From Clostridia bacterium (GTDB lineage: Bacteria > Bacillota > Clostridia > Oscillospirales > Acutalibacteraceae): 64,000 bases of DNA. The notes beneath the pieces were generated by a model. That model saw only the letters and a program-made list of their open reading frames with translations, was not told where the DNA came from and did no database searches. Within the stretch, counting starts at the first letter, position 1; every line of letters starts with the position of its first letter. Shown here piece by piece: positions 27,548-36,687 of the stretch. Position numbers and translations under genes: made by a program. The DNA lies in NCBI GenBank assembly GCA_017524165.1, contig JAFWUH010000002.1, positions 1 through 64,000 on the forward strand. The letters run 5' to 3'.

Positions 27548-27730
27548 ATGAAGAAAACAAGGTATTCTGTGGTTCATGTATTTACCGAACAGCGGGAAGA
27601 ACAACGCAAACAAAAGATCAATGCTGCCATCAGGAAGCTTTGTATTTTGGAAATGGAACAAGCAGGCGGTTCGGGAATTTTTTATGACAGCTGTTTTGAC
27701 CCTGCAAAAGAGGAAAACAGTCCATGTTGA
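27548..27730 (+). CDS. Small basic protein coupled to the recombinase
   Basis: A 60-residue protein (KKTRYSVVHVFTEQREEQ...) with a charged helix and several cysteines near the C-terminus. No family is recognised. GGGAGGG lies upstream of the ATG, and its stop overlaps the start of the serine recombinase gene by seven bases, so the two are translated together. Such a position fits an accessory recombination factor (for example a directionality factor) or an antitoxin-like regulator, but nothing in the sequence proves this. Confidence 0.6.
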   Translation: MKKTRYSVVHVFTEQREEQRKQKINAAIRKLCILEMEQAGGSGIFYDSCFDPAKEENSPC

Positions 27731-29310
27731 CGCAGGTTGCGGATATTTATGTTCGCCTTTCGTCAGAGGACAGGGATAAGAGATTTGTTACAGAGGAAAG
27801 CGAAAGTATTCAGAATCAAAAAACGATGCTGGTGAACTACTGTGTCGAGAAGGGCTGGCAAATCAACGGAATCTATGCCGATGAAGATTACAGCGGCGCG
27901 GACGCCAACCGTCCCGCCTGGCAACAGGTGCTGAAAGACTGCGAGGAAGGCAGATGTTCCATCGTTGTCTGCAAAACACAGTCCCGTTTTTCCCGAGATA
28001 TGGAGATGATCGAGCGCTATCTTCACGGCAAATTCCCCGAGTGGGGCGTGCGGTTTGTCGGGGTAGTAGACAATGCGGATACAAATGTTAAAGGCAACAA
28101 AAAAGCCCGTCAAATCAACGGTCTTATCAATGAGTGGTATTTAGAGGATCTGTCCGAGAATATTAAATCAACCCTTCGTTCTAAAAGAAAAAACGGCGAA
28201 TTTGTCGGTTCGTTTGCGCCGTACGGTTATCTGGTGGATCCGGTCAATAAAAATCATCTTATCGTGGATGAGATCGCGGCGCCGGTGGTTCAGCGGATAT
28301 TTGAACTCTGCATACAAGGATTTGGGTATGTCAGTATCGCTAAAATGCTGAATGACGAAAGGATTCCGCCGCCGTGTGAGCACAAAAAAATGCTTGGCAG
28401 CAGGTATTATAACGGCAATTACGAAAAAAATTCGGCACCCGAAAAAACATGGTCGGATTCTGCCGTTTGTACGATTCTTCGCCGGTTTGAGTATACAGGC
28501 GCTTTGGTGCAGGGCAGGCAGGAGGTTGTCAACTACAAAACAGGTAAACGCCGCAAAAAGCCCGAAAGCCAATGGGATATTGTCGAGCATAGCCATGAGC
28601 CGATCATCTCCACAGAAACTTTTTTTCGGGCGCAGGAAATTCGGCAGACCAGAGGGAAAAGCCAAAAAATACCGGGCGGCAGTTGCTACGCGCTTGCAAA
28701 AAAGGTGTTTTGCGGGGATTGCGGCAATACCATGTGGAAAATGAGCTATCAGCTTCGGGACGGACGGTATCAGTATCTTTGTTGCCGAACCCGAAAGACC
28801 GCCAACGGAATTTGCAAGAATGAACACAGCATACGCCTGGACGAATTAGAAGAAATAGTAGTCCGGGAAATCAACCAACTGCTGGCGCTTTACTATGATC
28901 GAAAACAAATCGGGAAGTTGGCGTGGCAAAACAAGGACAAGAAGAAAGAAAAGTCCCTTGACGCGCAAATAAAGGAAATGGAAAATACCGTAAAACGGCT
29001 TCGTTCCAGGCTGCCACAGATGTATGCGGATAAGCTGGACGGCATAATTTCCGCAGAGGAATTTACCGTTTTTCGGGAAAGGTATCAAAGCGAGGCGTTG
29101 AAAACAGAAAAGCGCGTCCGCGACTTAAAAACGATGCTTTCGGCATGTACCGACAGTAAGATGCCGCCGGATACGGAATCCGTGCTTAAAAAATACCGGA
29201 ACATTGAAACGCTGACCTTTGACATCGCCAATGAATTTATCAGCAAAATCTATGTCGGCAGGTTGCAGGAAAATCATCAGCGGGAAATTAAAATTGAGTG
29301 GAAAATTTGA
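27724..29310 (+). CDS. Large serine recombinase
   Basis: A 528-residue serine integrase expected to cut both attachment sites and exchange strands at a two-base core. The resolvase domain (about 1-150) has the nucleophile in YVRLSSEDR (Ser13) and later SRFSRD; the recombinase domain follows (about 165-270, GSFAPYGYLVDP, YVSIAKMLN); a zinc ribbon (CGDCGNTMWK ... CC ... C, about 328-365) and a coiled coil (about 395-470) complete the standard large-integrase layout. The gene seems intact. It is the only recombinase in the element and the obvious agent for the cwlD insertion. No convincing sigma-E or sigma-K promoter was found upstream. Confidence 0.93.
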   Translation: MLTQVADIYVRLSSEDRDKRFVTEESESIQNQKTMLVNYCVEKGWQINGIYADEDYSGADANRPAWQQVLKDCEEGRCSIVVCKTQSRFSRDMEMIERYLHGKFPEWGVRFVGVVDNADTNVKGNKKARQINGLINEWYLEDLSENIKSTLRSKRKNGEFVGSFAPYGYLVDPVNKNHLIVDEIAAPVVQRIFELCIQGFGYVSIAKMLNDERIPPPCEHKKMLGSRYYNGNYEKNSAPEKTWSDSAVCTILRRFEYTGALVQGRQEVVNYKTGKRRKKPESQWDIVEHSHEPIISTETFFRAQEIRQTRGKSQKIPGGSCYALAKKVFCGDCGNTMWKMSYQLRDGRYQYLCCRTRKTANGICKNEHSIRLDELEEIVVREINQLLALYYDRKQIGKLAWQNKDKKKEKSLDAQIKEMENTVKRLRSRLPQMYADKLDGIISAEEFTVFRERYQSEALKTEKRVRDLKTMLSACTDSKMPPDTESVLKKYRNIETLTFDIANEFISKIYVGRLQENHQREIKIEWKI

Positions 29311-29336
29311 ACGGGAACAAGGGGAACCATTCACGG

Positions 29337-29365
29337 TTGAATTTTAAGACCGTATGATGTATAAT
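29337..29365 (+). promoter_or_regulatory. Sigma-A promoter of the HipA-like gene
   Basis: TTGAAT (29337-29342) and TATAAT (29360-29365) are 17 bases apart. Right at the expected transcript start is an inverted repeat, TCTGCTGAA (29370-29378) with TTCAGCAGA (29391-29399), which could be an operator or a 5' hairpin. Confidence 0.7.
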
Positions 29366-29441
29366 AATATCTGCTGAACCAATGCGCTTATTCAGCAGAC
29401 ATGGTAATAAACCTGATAGGAAGAGGAAAGGAGACCGGACT

Positions 29442-30479
29442 TTGAAAGATCTTGAAATTTTAAGTCGGGATACCGTGGTGGCTCTTTGGCGGAACGATCA
29501 ACTTCAGGTCATAAATAATGATTTATTGCCGTTATATTTAAGACGGGTAAGAAATGTAAAATCCTGGTTGGAAACAAGAGCAATTGACGCGCACAGGGCA
29601 AATTCCCGTTTGCTGAAAAAGGCGTTGCGGCTTGCCGAAAAAGACGATATTTCAACCGTGCTTCATGTGAATGCCGCAACGATTACCGACACCTATTGGG
29701 TACGCGCAATCGGCAGTGATTTAAAATATGAAGATGTTCGATTTCAAAAAGACTATTTCTCCAATCTTGCTTTAAGAGGACTTTATTCGAGCTTTAATTC
29801 TGCCGCAAAGCGTAAGGATACGAAAACGCCTGAACTTACCAATATCGGTAGCTTTGAGAAGTGCTGGAAACTCCGCCGCGGCAAATGGTGGATTTATAAA
29901 TCCGCCAATCAGAAAGAACAGTTTTCAGAACTGTTTGTGTATGAATTGGGAGAAGCACTTGGGATGAATATGGCCTATTACGAGAAAGGGAACAAGTGTG
30001 TGAAATCACTTGATTTCACCGACACCGCAAAGGTTATTTTTGAACCCGCCCTTTCGTTTATGGGCGATGAAGAAGATTATCTTAAGGTTATAGAAAAGCT
30101 CCGGGAACTGTGTCCCCGGGCAATACCGGACTATATTCAAATGATTTTTCTTGATACTATAACCGCTAACCCCGATAGACATACGGGAAACTTTGGACTT
30201 TTGCGTGATGTAAAAACCGGAAAGCTTTTAGGTCTTGCGCCAAACTTTGATAACAATATGGCGCTGATTGCCCGCGGTTATCCGACAGGGAAATCAAAAA
30301 ACGATTTTCTGATTATGCTCTTTCGTGACATGCTTGCAAAATGTCCGGAATATAAGCAATACATTCCTGAAGTCACGGAACAAACGGTTAAAAGGATTGT
30401 GAAAAAGCTCAATATGAAGGTGAAGTCAAAAGCAGTCATTGATTTCGTCATGAGCCGTTACGATGAAATATGGCAATAA
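29442..30479 (+). CDS. HipA-like kinase
   Basis: A 345-residue protein whose C-terminal half has the HipA kinase core: the catalytic loop NPDRHTGNFG at about residues 242-251 and the metal-binding LAPNFDNNMAL near 264-274. The N-terminal half (KDLEILSRDTVVALWRND...) has no HipA N-terminal lobe that I recognise; SANQKEQFSELFVYELGEALGM may be the ATP-lobe. TTG 29442 has AAAGGAG eight bases upstream; the longer frame from 29382 lacks one. HipA proteins phosphorylate a tRNA synthetase and act as toxins, usually with a HipB antitoxin, which is not visible here. It is the last gene of the element, 54 bases from attR. Confidence 0.75.
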   Translation: MKDLEILSRDTVVALWRNDQLQVINNDLLPLYLRRVRNVKSWLETRAIDAHRANSRLLKKALRLAEKDDISTVLHVNAATITDTYWVRAIGSDLKYEDVRFQKDYFSNLALRGLYSSFNSAAKRKDTKTPELTNIGSFEKCWKLRRGKWWIYKSANQKEQFSELFVYELGEALGMNMAYYEKGNKCVKSLDFTDTAKVIFEPALSFMGDEEDYLKVIEKLRELCPRAIPDYIQMIFLDTITANPDRHTGNFGLLRDVKTGKLLGLAPNFDNNMALIARGYPTGKSKNDFLIMLFRDMLAKCPEYKQYIPEVTEQTVKRIVKKLNMKVKSKAVIDFVMSRYDEIWQ

Positions 30480-30510
30480 GCCAAATTCCTTATAACAAAA
30501 ATAACGCCAA

Positions 30511-30549
30511 ATATAGTATTGGCAAACGCGCCGCATGGTGGGTTTGACG
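30511..30549. other. attR: right junction of the integrated element
   Basis: Element arm ATATAGTATT (30511-30520) ends 13 bases before the core CA at 30534-30535; host cwlD sequence resumes as TGGTGGGTTTGACGG. The left arm is the inverted copy at the same distance from its core. Confidence 0.8.
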
Positions 30550-31097
30550 GCGGCGCCGTCGCCTATGACGGAACGGTGGAGAAAGAGATCAATCTGAATA
30601 TCGCCTTGCGACTGCAAAAAATGTTGCAGTTTTGCGGCGCAGAGGTTATTATGACGCGCACCGAGGATACGGCGACCGACACCCGATCGGACGAAACGGT
30701 TGCACGGCGCAAAAAAAGTGATCTGCAAAATCGTTTGGGATTGATGGAGCAGTATGCCGATGCCGTTTATGTCAGCATTCATTTGAATAAATTTACCACT
30801 GGTGCCGCCAGCGGTGCACAGGTCTTCTATACGCCGAATTTTCCGGAGGCGGCGCGACTGGGTCAATGCATTCAGGATTCCTTTGTGGCGTCGCTGCAGC
30901 CTGAAAATACCCGCGTGATCAAGGAGGGCACGAAAAGCACCTATCTTTTAAAGAATGCCAAGGTTCCGGCGGTGATCGTGGAGTGCGGCTTTTTAAGCAA
31001 TCGTCAGGAGTTGGAAAGGTTAAAATCCGATGATTATCAAGCGAAGCTGTCTTTTGTGATCTTGCAAGGAATTTTGAAGTATCGGGAACAGGAGTAA
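30536..31097 (+). pseudogene. cwlD: cwlD 3' part, interrupted by the element
   Basis: Holds most of the amidase_3 domain: GGFDGGAV directly after the missing DAGH, EKEINLNIALRLQK with the zinc-binding glutamate, VIMTRTED, the zinc histidine in YVSIHLNKF and the catalytic glutamate region VIVECGFLSN. Taken with the 5' part this makes a 248-residue CwlD, close to the usual length (about 237 in B. subtilis). In the integrated state the frame is open from a TTG at 30519, but no promoter or ribosome-binding site serves it, so it is probably silent until the element leaves. radA follows after 37 bases. Confidence 0.88.
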
Positions 31098-31134
31098 CCT
31101 ATCGCCCAAAAAGCAGAACGAGAGGATGAATAAA

Positions 31135-32499
31135 ATGGCGGGAAAAAACAAAACGGTTTTTGTGTGCGAGGAATGCGGCTTTGAAAGCGCTAAATGGACC
31201 GGACAATGCGGCGGATGCGGCGCATGGAACACCCTGCGGGAACAGGCGCCGGTGGCAGCTAAAAAAGCGTTCGGCGGCGCTGTTCGTTCTCCAATGACAG
31301 CCGTCAAACCGTTGCAGGAAATCGAAATTGCTTCCGAAACACGGTTTTTGACCTGTATCGGAGAATTGGATCGTGTGCTCGGCGGCGGTATTGTGGCAGG
31401 TTCTGTCGTTCTGTTAAGCGGCGAGCCGGGTATCGGAAAATCGACAATTTTACTGCAAATGTGTCGGGTATTGCAGGATCGGATGCAGATCCTTTATGTA
31501 TCGGGTGAAGAATCGGCGGTACAGATCAAGCTGCGCGCAAACCGTATCGGCATTGTCGGCAACCATATTTCGGTCATGACCGAAACCGATGTGCAGACCG
31601 TCTGTCAATCCATTTTATCCACCAAACCCGATCTGGTACTGATTGATTCCATCCAAACCATGCAGATCCCGGAGTTGTCCTCCTCGGCGGGAAGTATTGT
31701 TCAGGTGCGTGAAAGCACTAATTTACTGTTGCGCACGGGCAAAGAGTTAGGCGTTCCTATCTTCATTGTCGGTCATGTCAACAAGGGCGGCGATATTGCC
31801 GGACCCAAGGTGATGGAACATATTGTGGATACCGTTTTGTATTTTGAAGGGGAACGAAATCAAGCCTATCGTATTTTGCGCGCCATGAAAAACCGTTTCG
31901 GTTCCACCAATGAAATCGGTGTTTTTGAAATGAGCGACGCGGGATTGCGTGAAGTTGAAAATCCATCCGCCATGATGCTGTCGGGCAGAATGAGTCAGGT
32001 CTCGGGCGGATGCATTACCTGTGTGATGGAAGGAACGCGACCCATTTTAGCCGAAGTTCAGGGTTTGGTCACCACAACGGGGTTCGGCAATCCGCGGCGG
32101 ATGTCCACCGGTTTTGATTTTAACCGACTCAATTTGCTGTTGGCGGTTCTGGAAAAGAGAATCGGACTGTATTTTTCCAATTTGGACACCTATTTGAATA
32201 TTGTCGGCGGTCTGCGGTTGGATGAGCCGGCGGCCGATCTGGCGGTTTGCTTGGCGCTGGTCTCCGGACTTCGCGATGTGCCGATCGACGAAGAGATGAT
32301 TGCCTTCGGCGAAATCGGACTTTCGGGGGAATTGCGGAGTGTTCCGCGTGCGCAGGACCGTATTCGGGAAGCCGCGCGGCTCGGCTTCACCAAATGTGTT
32401 TTACCCAAAAGCTGTATCCGTCAGCTGAACGGCAGGGTCGAGGGTATGGAATTAATCGGTGTCCGCAGTCTGTCGGAGGCGGTGCAGTTGATTCGCTGA
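31135..32499 (+). CDS. radA: DNA repair protein RadA
   Basis: A 454-residue RecA-like helicase that helps branch migration during recombination. It has the N-terminal C4 zinc finger CEECGFESAKWTGQC..C, Walker A GEPGIGKST at about residues 97-105, Walker B LVLIDSI, the RadA-specific KNRFGSTNEIG motif and a C-terminal Lon-like domain. ATG at 31135 is chosen because AGAGG lies 11 bases upstream; the ATG at 31126 touches it directly. It follows cwlD by 37 bases, so normally the two may be cotranscribed. Terminator at 32678-32720. Confidence 0.95.
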   Translation: MAGKNKTVFVCEECGFESAKWTGQCGGCGAWNTLREQAPVAAKKAFGGAVRSPMTAVKPLQEIEIASETRFLTCIGELDRVLGGGIVAGSVVLLSGEPGIGKSTILLQMCRVLQDRMQILYVSGEESAVQIKLRANRIGIVGNHISVMTETDVQTVCQSILSTKPDLVLIDSIQTMQIPELSSSAGSIVQVRESTNLLLRTGKELGVPIFIVGHVNKGGDIAGPKVMEHIVDTVLYFEGERNQAYRILRAMKNRFGSTNEIGVFEMSDAGLREVENPSAMMLSGRMSQVSGGCITCVMEGTRPILAEVQGLVTTTGFGNPRRMSTGFDFNRLNLLLAVLEKRIGLYFSNLDTYLNIVGGLRLDEPAADLAVCLALVSGLRDVPIDEEMIAFGEIGLSGELRSVPRAQDRIREAARLGFTKCVLPKSCIRQLNGRVEGMELIGVRSLSEAVQLIR

Positions 32500-32610
32500 A
32501 TTTTGCACATAATGCGGACAGTCGGTGTTGATCGAATTTACAAAAGCACAGTGATCAAGCGCGCAACAGCCGTCTTTTTGATATTTGCAGTCATGGGCGC
32601 AGGGAATCAT
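32452..32610 (-). CDS. Small cysteine-rich protein, antisense to the radA end
   Basis: A 52-residue frame, too short for most gene callers. It begins MIPCAHDCKYQKDGCCALDH and continues with NTDCPHYV. The spacing of cysteines (CxxxC, CC, C, C) with YxxxGxC and DCPHY fits the small 'C..C.YQ..G.C.L....DCPYF' proteins common in Firmicutes, sometimes misannotated as hydroxymyristoyl-ACP dehydratase and of unknown role (possibly metal-binding). It overlaps the last 48 bases of radA on the other strand. No strong ribosome-binding site is seen, and an in-frame GTG three codons upstream is an alternative start. Confidence 0.6.
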   Translation of the reverse strand: MIPCAHDCKYQKDGCCALDHCAFVNSINTDCPHYVQNSANQLHRLRQTADTD

Positions 32611-32677
32611 TTTCTTCACGCTTTCTGTCGGTTGATTGCTATATTTATTTGCACAAAACGGGATTTTATTCCGAAAT

Positions 32678-32720
32678 GCGACAGCTCGAATGTTTCTGTT
32701 CGGGTCTGTCGCTTTTTTTT
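32678..32720 (+). terminator. Intrinsic terminator downstream of radA
   Basis: GCGACAG (32678-32684) pairs with CTGTCGC (32706-32712), with further inner pairs, followed by eight T. It separates radA from the rpoB promoter. Confidence 0.85.
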
Positions 32721-32749
32721 AAAAAACTAAAAAAATAGGAATTTTTTTC

Positions 32750-32778
32750 TTGACAAATAAATTTTTCTGAATTATAAT
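32750..32778 (+). promoter_or_regulatory. Sigma-A promoter of rpoBC
   Basis: TTGACA (32750-32755) and TATAAT (32773-32778) are 17 bases apart, preceded by A/T tracts that could act as an UP element. It is a perfect consensus promoter. Confidence 0.88.
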
Positions 32779-32784
32779 TATGAA

Positions 32785-32926
32785 TTACTGATAAAGATGG
32801 GGTATTATCCGCCTTTTTTATGTGTTTTGAGGTTTTTTGATGTTTTTTTGCACAAAAATCTCGGCATTTGGTTCTCCTGCGGTATCTAAAATACCGTAAA
32901 TATTATATAGGAGTGATTCTGAACCT
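32785..32926 (+). promoter_or_regulatory. rpoB leader
   Basis: About 142 untranslated bases, U-rich, with a compact hairpin CGGTAT-CTAAA-ATACCG at 32880-32896 and AGGAG at 32910-32914, 12 bases before the ATG. No L10-binding leader or known regulatory RNA is recognised. Confidence 0.5.
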
Positions 32927-35900
32927 ATGGAGAAAACTGCAATGGTGAAACCTGTCCAAATGGGTAAAAACACTCGTATGACCTTTTCAAAAATCAATGA
33001 AGTGATTGATATGCCAAACCTCATTGAAATTCAAAAGGATTCTTACAAATGGTTTGTTACCGAAGGCCTGCAAGAAGTCTTTAAGGACATGGCAGACATT
33101 ACCGACTTTAATGGAAAGTTGGTTCTGAGTTTCGTTGATTACCGAATTGATGAAACACCTAAGTATAGTGTTACCGAATGTAAAGCCAGGGACACGACCT
33201 ATGCGGCGCCGCTGCGCGCAACGGTTCGTTTGGTGAACAACGAGACCGGCTTGATCAAAGACGGTGAAGTCTATATGGGTGATTTCCCGCTCATGACGGA
33301 ATCCGGCACTTTTGTGATCAACGGTGCGGAACGCGCCATCGTTTCCCAGTTGGTTCGTTCGCCGGGCGTCTACTTTGAGGGTCATGCCGACGAGAAGACC
33401 GGCAAAAAAATGTTTGCCTCTACCATTATCCCCAACCGCGGTGCCTGGTTGGAGTTTGAAACGGCACAAAGCGACGCGCTGTATGTTCGTATTGATAAGA
33501 ATCGCAAATTGCCGATCACGGTTTTTGTCCGGGCATTGGGCTTGGCATCCAATCAAGAGATTCGTGATCTTTTGGGTGAGGACGAGCGTCTGTCGGCAAC
33601 CTTTGATCAAGATGAAACCAAGTCGGTGGAAGAGGCTTTGATTGAAGTCTATAAGAAACTTCGTCCGAGCGAGCCGGTGACCATTGAAGGCGCACGCACC
33701 TATCTGGAGCAGTTGTTCTTTGATGCCCGCCGTTATGACCTTTCCCGTGTCGGACGGTATAAATACAATAAGAAATTAGCGCTTGGCGCGAGAATCCGCG
33801 GTAAGGTTTTGGCAGAACCGGTTGCCGATCCGATGACCGGTGAACTGCTGGCGGATGCCGATACGACCGTCACCAGAGAACTGGCGGAATTGCTGGAACG
33901 CCGCGGCGTTGTCAGCTGTTATTTGAATGTTGCCGACAACGAAGGCAAGGTGACCAAGGTCAAGGTGCTCTCCAACGGCATGGTTGACCTGAAAGACTTT
34001 ACCGATTTTTCGGAAGATGAGTTGGCAGAGTTAGACCGTTCAGGCATCAACGAAAAGGTTTCTCTTTCGGTTTTACAGAAACTGTTGGAAGAAAACGAAG
34101 GGAAAGAAGCGCTGAAAGAGGCACTGTTAGCCAATGCGGACGCCTTGATTCCGAAACACATTTCTCTGGATGATATTTTTGCCTCCATTAACTATTTCCT
34201 CGGACTGCCGCATGAGGTCGGCACGGTCGATGATATCGACCATTTGGGCAATCGCCGTATCCGTTCGGTCGGCGAATTGTTGCAGAATCAGTTCCGCATC
34301 GGGATTTCCCGCATGGAGCGTGTGGTGCGCGAAAAAATGAATCTTCAGGCACAGGATGCCGATAATATTCTGCCGCAGCAGTTGATCAACATTCGTCCGG
34401 TCGTTGCCGCTATTAAAGAGTTTTTTGGTTCTTCTCCGCTGTCGCAGTTTATGGATCAGACCAACCCGTTGTCGGAGTTGACGCATAAACGCCGTCTCTC
34501 GGCGTTGGGTCCCGGCGGTTTGTCGCGTGACCGCGCTTCCTTCGAGGTGCGTGATGTACACTATACGCACTACGGACGCATGTGCCCAATCGAGACACCG
34601 GAAGGTCCGAATATCGGCTTGATCTCCTATTTGGCAACCTTTGCAAAAATTAATAAGTATGGCTTTATTGAAGCACCGTTCCGCCGCGTGGACAAAGAAA
34701 CCGGAAGGGTCTTGGATGAGGTCGTTTATATGACGGCGGATGAGGAAGACGAGTATGTTGTGGCGCAGGCGAACGAGCCGCTGGATGAAAACGGATACTT
34801 CCTGCACCGTAAGGTGAATGCCCGTTATCGTGATGAATTCCAGGAAGTGGAGGCCGCCCGTGCCGACTTCATGGATGTTTCACCGAAAATGGTCGTCTCG
34901 GTTGCGACCGCGATGATCCCGTTCCTGGAAAATGATGATACCAACCGTGCTTTGATGGGATCCAACATGCAGAAGCAGGCTGTTCCGCTGTTGAAACCCG
35001 AAAGTCCGATTGTTGCCACCGGTATGGAATATAAAGCCGCTGTGGACTCGGGGGTTGTGGTCTTGGCGAAACGCGCCGGCACGGTTACCTATGTCAGCGC
35101 AACACGCATTAAGGTTCGCGCCGAAAACGGCGAAATTGATGAATATCAGTTGATTAAATTCCTGCGTTCCAACCACGGCACCTGTATCAACCAACGCCCG
35201 ATCGTTTCGGTCGGTCAAAAGGTGGCGGAGAAAGAAGTGATCGCTGACGGTCCGGCGACCTGTAACGGCGAGATTTCGTTGGGTCGCAACGCTCTGATCG
35301 GCTTTATGACCTGGGAGGGTTATAACTACGAAGACGCGGTCTTGCTGAATGAAAAATTAGTTCGGGAAGATATGTATACCTCTATTCATATTGAAGAATA
35401 TGAATTGGAAGCGCGGGACACCAAGCTCGGCGCCGAAGAAATCACCCGTGACATTCCGAATGTCGGGGAAGACGCGCTGAAGGATCTGGATGAACGCGGT
35501 ATTATCCGCATCGGTGCGGAAGTTACCGCCGGTGATATTCTGGTCGGTAAAGTTACGCCGAAAGGCGAAACCGAATTGACAGCGGAAGAGCGTTTGTTAC
35601 GCGCCATCTTCGGCGAGAAGGCGCGCGAAGTGCGCGATACCTCCTTGCGCGTGCCGCACGGCGAATACGGCACCATCGTTGATGTCAAGGTCTTTACCCG
35701 CGAAAACGCGACCGAGTTAAGTCCCGGCGTTAATGTAGTCGTTCGTTGCTATATCGCACAGAAGCGTAAGATTTCTGTCGGCGATAAAATGGCAGGACGC
35801 CACGGAAACAAGGGTGTTGTCTCCCGCATTTTGCCGAGTGAGGATATGCCGTTCTTACCGGACGGTACACCGCTCGATATCGTGTTGAATCCGTTGGGCG

Positions 35901-36667
35901 TTCCGTCCCGTATGAATATCGGGCAGGTTTTGGAAGTGCACTTGGGTTATGCCGCCCGCGCATTGGGGTGGAATATTTGTACCCCCGTCTTTGACGGCGC
36001 GCACGAAGAAGATATCCGCGAGTGCTTCAAAATGGCAGGAATGTCAGAGGATGGCAAGGTGCAGTTGTATGACGGCCGCACCGGCGAGCCGTTTGATAAC
36101 CGTGTCACAGTTGGTTATATGTACTATTTGAAACTGCATCACCTGGTCGATGATAAGATCCACGCCCGTTCCACCGGTCCGTACTCTTTGGTCACCCAAC
36201 AGCCGTTGGGCTGTAAAGCACAGTTCGGCGGTCAGCGTTTCGGTGAAATGGAAGTTTGGGCGCTGGAGGCATACGGTGCCGCCTATACCTTACAGGAAAT
36301 TCTGACCGTCAAGTCGGATGATGTGGTCGGTCGTGTGAAGACCTATGAGGCGATCGTGAAGGGACAAAATGTTCCGAAGCCCGGTATTCCGGAATCCTTC
36401 AAGGTGTTGATCAAGGAATTGCAGTCTTTGAGTCTTGATGTCAAGGTTTTGGATAAGTTCAACGAAGAAATTGACCTGAAACAGAACTTTGATGAAGATG
36501 ATGATCTCGGCCTTTCGGCACAGAATCTGCCGGATGATTTTGAAAACGATGTTGCCTTGGACGGAGAACTCCGTGACGGCGGCTTTGCGTTAGAGGATGA
36601 AGACGGCAACGCCATTGAAGACGCGGCAGAAGATACGGATGATCTGCTTGATTTTGATGAAGAATAA
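32927..36667 (+). CDS. rpoB: RNA polymerase beta subunit
   Basis: Core transcription enzyme subunit of 1246 residues, normal for clostridia. It begins [21 protein letters not shown], has the rifampicin region [26 protein letters not shown] with wild-type-like residues, the [12 protein letters not shown] active-site loop and the C-terminal [27 protein letters not shown] clamp-binding region. A long Asp/Glu-rich C-terminal tail (about residues 1185-1246) is present. Usually preceded by rplJ-rplL; here it follows radA and has its own promoter. The TAA overlaps an ATG but rpoC starts 21 bases later. Confidence 0.97.
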   Translation: MEKTAMVKPVQMGKNTRMTFSKINEVIDMPNLIEIQKDSYKWFVTEGLQEVFKDMADITDFNGKLVLSFVDYRIDETPKYSVTECKARDTTYAAPLRATVRLVNNETGLIKDGEVYMGDFPLMTESGTFVINGAERAIVSQLVRSPGVYFEGHADEKTGKKMFASTIIPNRGAWLEFETAQSDALYVRIDKNRKLPITVFVRALGLASNQEIRDLLGEDERLSATFDQDETKSVEEALIEVYKKLRPSEPVTIEGARTYLEQLFFDARRYDLSRVGRYKYNKKLALGARIRGKVLAEPVADPMTGELLADADTTVTRELAELLERRGVVSCYLNVADNEGKVTKVKVLSNGMVDLKDFTDFSEDELAELDRSGINEKVSLSVLQKLLEENEGKEALKEALLANADALIPKHISLDDIFASINYFLGLPHEVGTVDDIDHLGNRRIRSVGELLQNQFRIGISRMERVVREKMNLQAQDADNILPQQLINIRPVVAAIKEFFGSSPLSQFMDQTNPLSELTHKRRLSALGPGGLSRDRASFEVRDVHYTHYGRMCPIETPEGPNIGLISYLATFAKINKYGFIEAPFRRVDKETGRVLDEVVYMTADEEDEYVVAQANEPLDENGYFLHRKVNARYRDEFQEVEAARADFMDVSPKMVVSVATAMIPFLENDDTNRALMGSNMQKQAVPLLKPESPIVATGMEYKAAVDSGVVVLAKRAGTVTYVSATRIKVRAENGEIDEYQLIKFLRSNHGTCINQRPIVSVGQKVAEKEVIADGPATCNGEISLGRNALIGFMTWEGYNYEDAVLLNEKLVREDMYTSIHIEEYELEARDTKLGAEEITRDIPNVGEDALKDLDERGIIRIGAEVTAGDILVGKVTPKGETELTAEERLLRAIFGEKAREVRDTSLRVPHGEYGTIVDVKVFTRENATELSPGVNVVVRCYIAQKRKISVGDKMAGRHGNKGVVSRILPSEDMPFLPDGTPLDIVLNPLGVPSRMNIGQVLEVHLGYAARALGWNICTPVFDGAHEEDIRECFKMAGMSEDGKVQLYDGRTGEPFDNRVTVGYMYYLKLHHLVDDKIHARSTGPYSLVTQQPLGCKAQFGGQRFGEMEVWALEAYGAAYTLQEILTVKSDDVVGRVKTYEAIVKGQNVPKPGIPESFKVLIKELQSLSLDVKVLDKFNEEIDLKQNFDEDDDLGLSAQNLPDDFENDVALDGELRDGGFALEDEDGNAIEDAAEDTDDLLDFDEE

Positions 36668-36687
36668 TGGAGGAACGGAGGGCTACT

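Larger units (their letters stand above)
22877..30535 (+). mobile_element. Serine-recombinase integrative element in cwlD (7657 bp)
   Basis: The span between the two CA core copies (22877-22878 and 30534-30535) interrupts cwlD. Removing one core copy and everything between rejoins the gene in frame (185 + 562 bases = 747, 248 codons plus stop). Contents: LtrA-like protein, iron alcohol dehydrogenase, flavin reductase, FAD/Rieske oxidoreductase (minus strand), a 60-residue protein, a large serine recombinase and a HipA-like kinase. No conjugation, replication, capsid or terminase genes are present. The element ends joined to each other give a symmetric attP-like site. Serine integrases typically use such two-base cores and make no target duplication beyond them. 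Confidence 0.88.

Noticed and set aside
22877..30535. Prophage or conjugative element
   Set aside because: No capsid, terminase, portal, relaxase, type IV secretion or replication genes. Only a serine recombinase and cargo are present.
30519..31097. Independent amidase gene starting at TTG 30519
   Set aside because: The first five codons lie in the element arm and there is no ribosome-binding site. Homology begins at GGFDGGAV, the exact continuation of the left fragment, so it is the cwlD 3' part.
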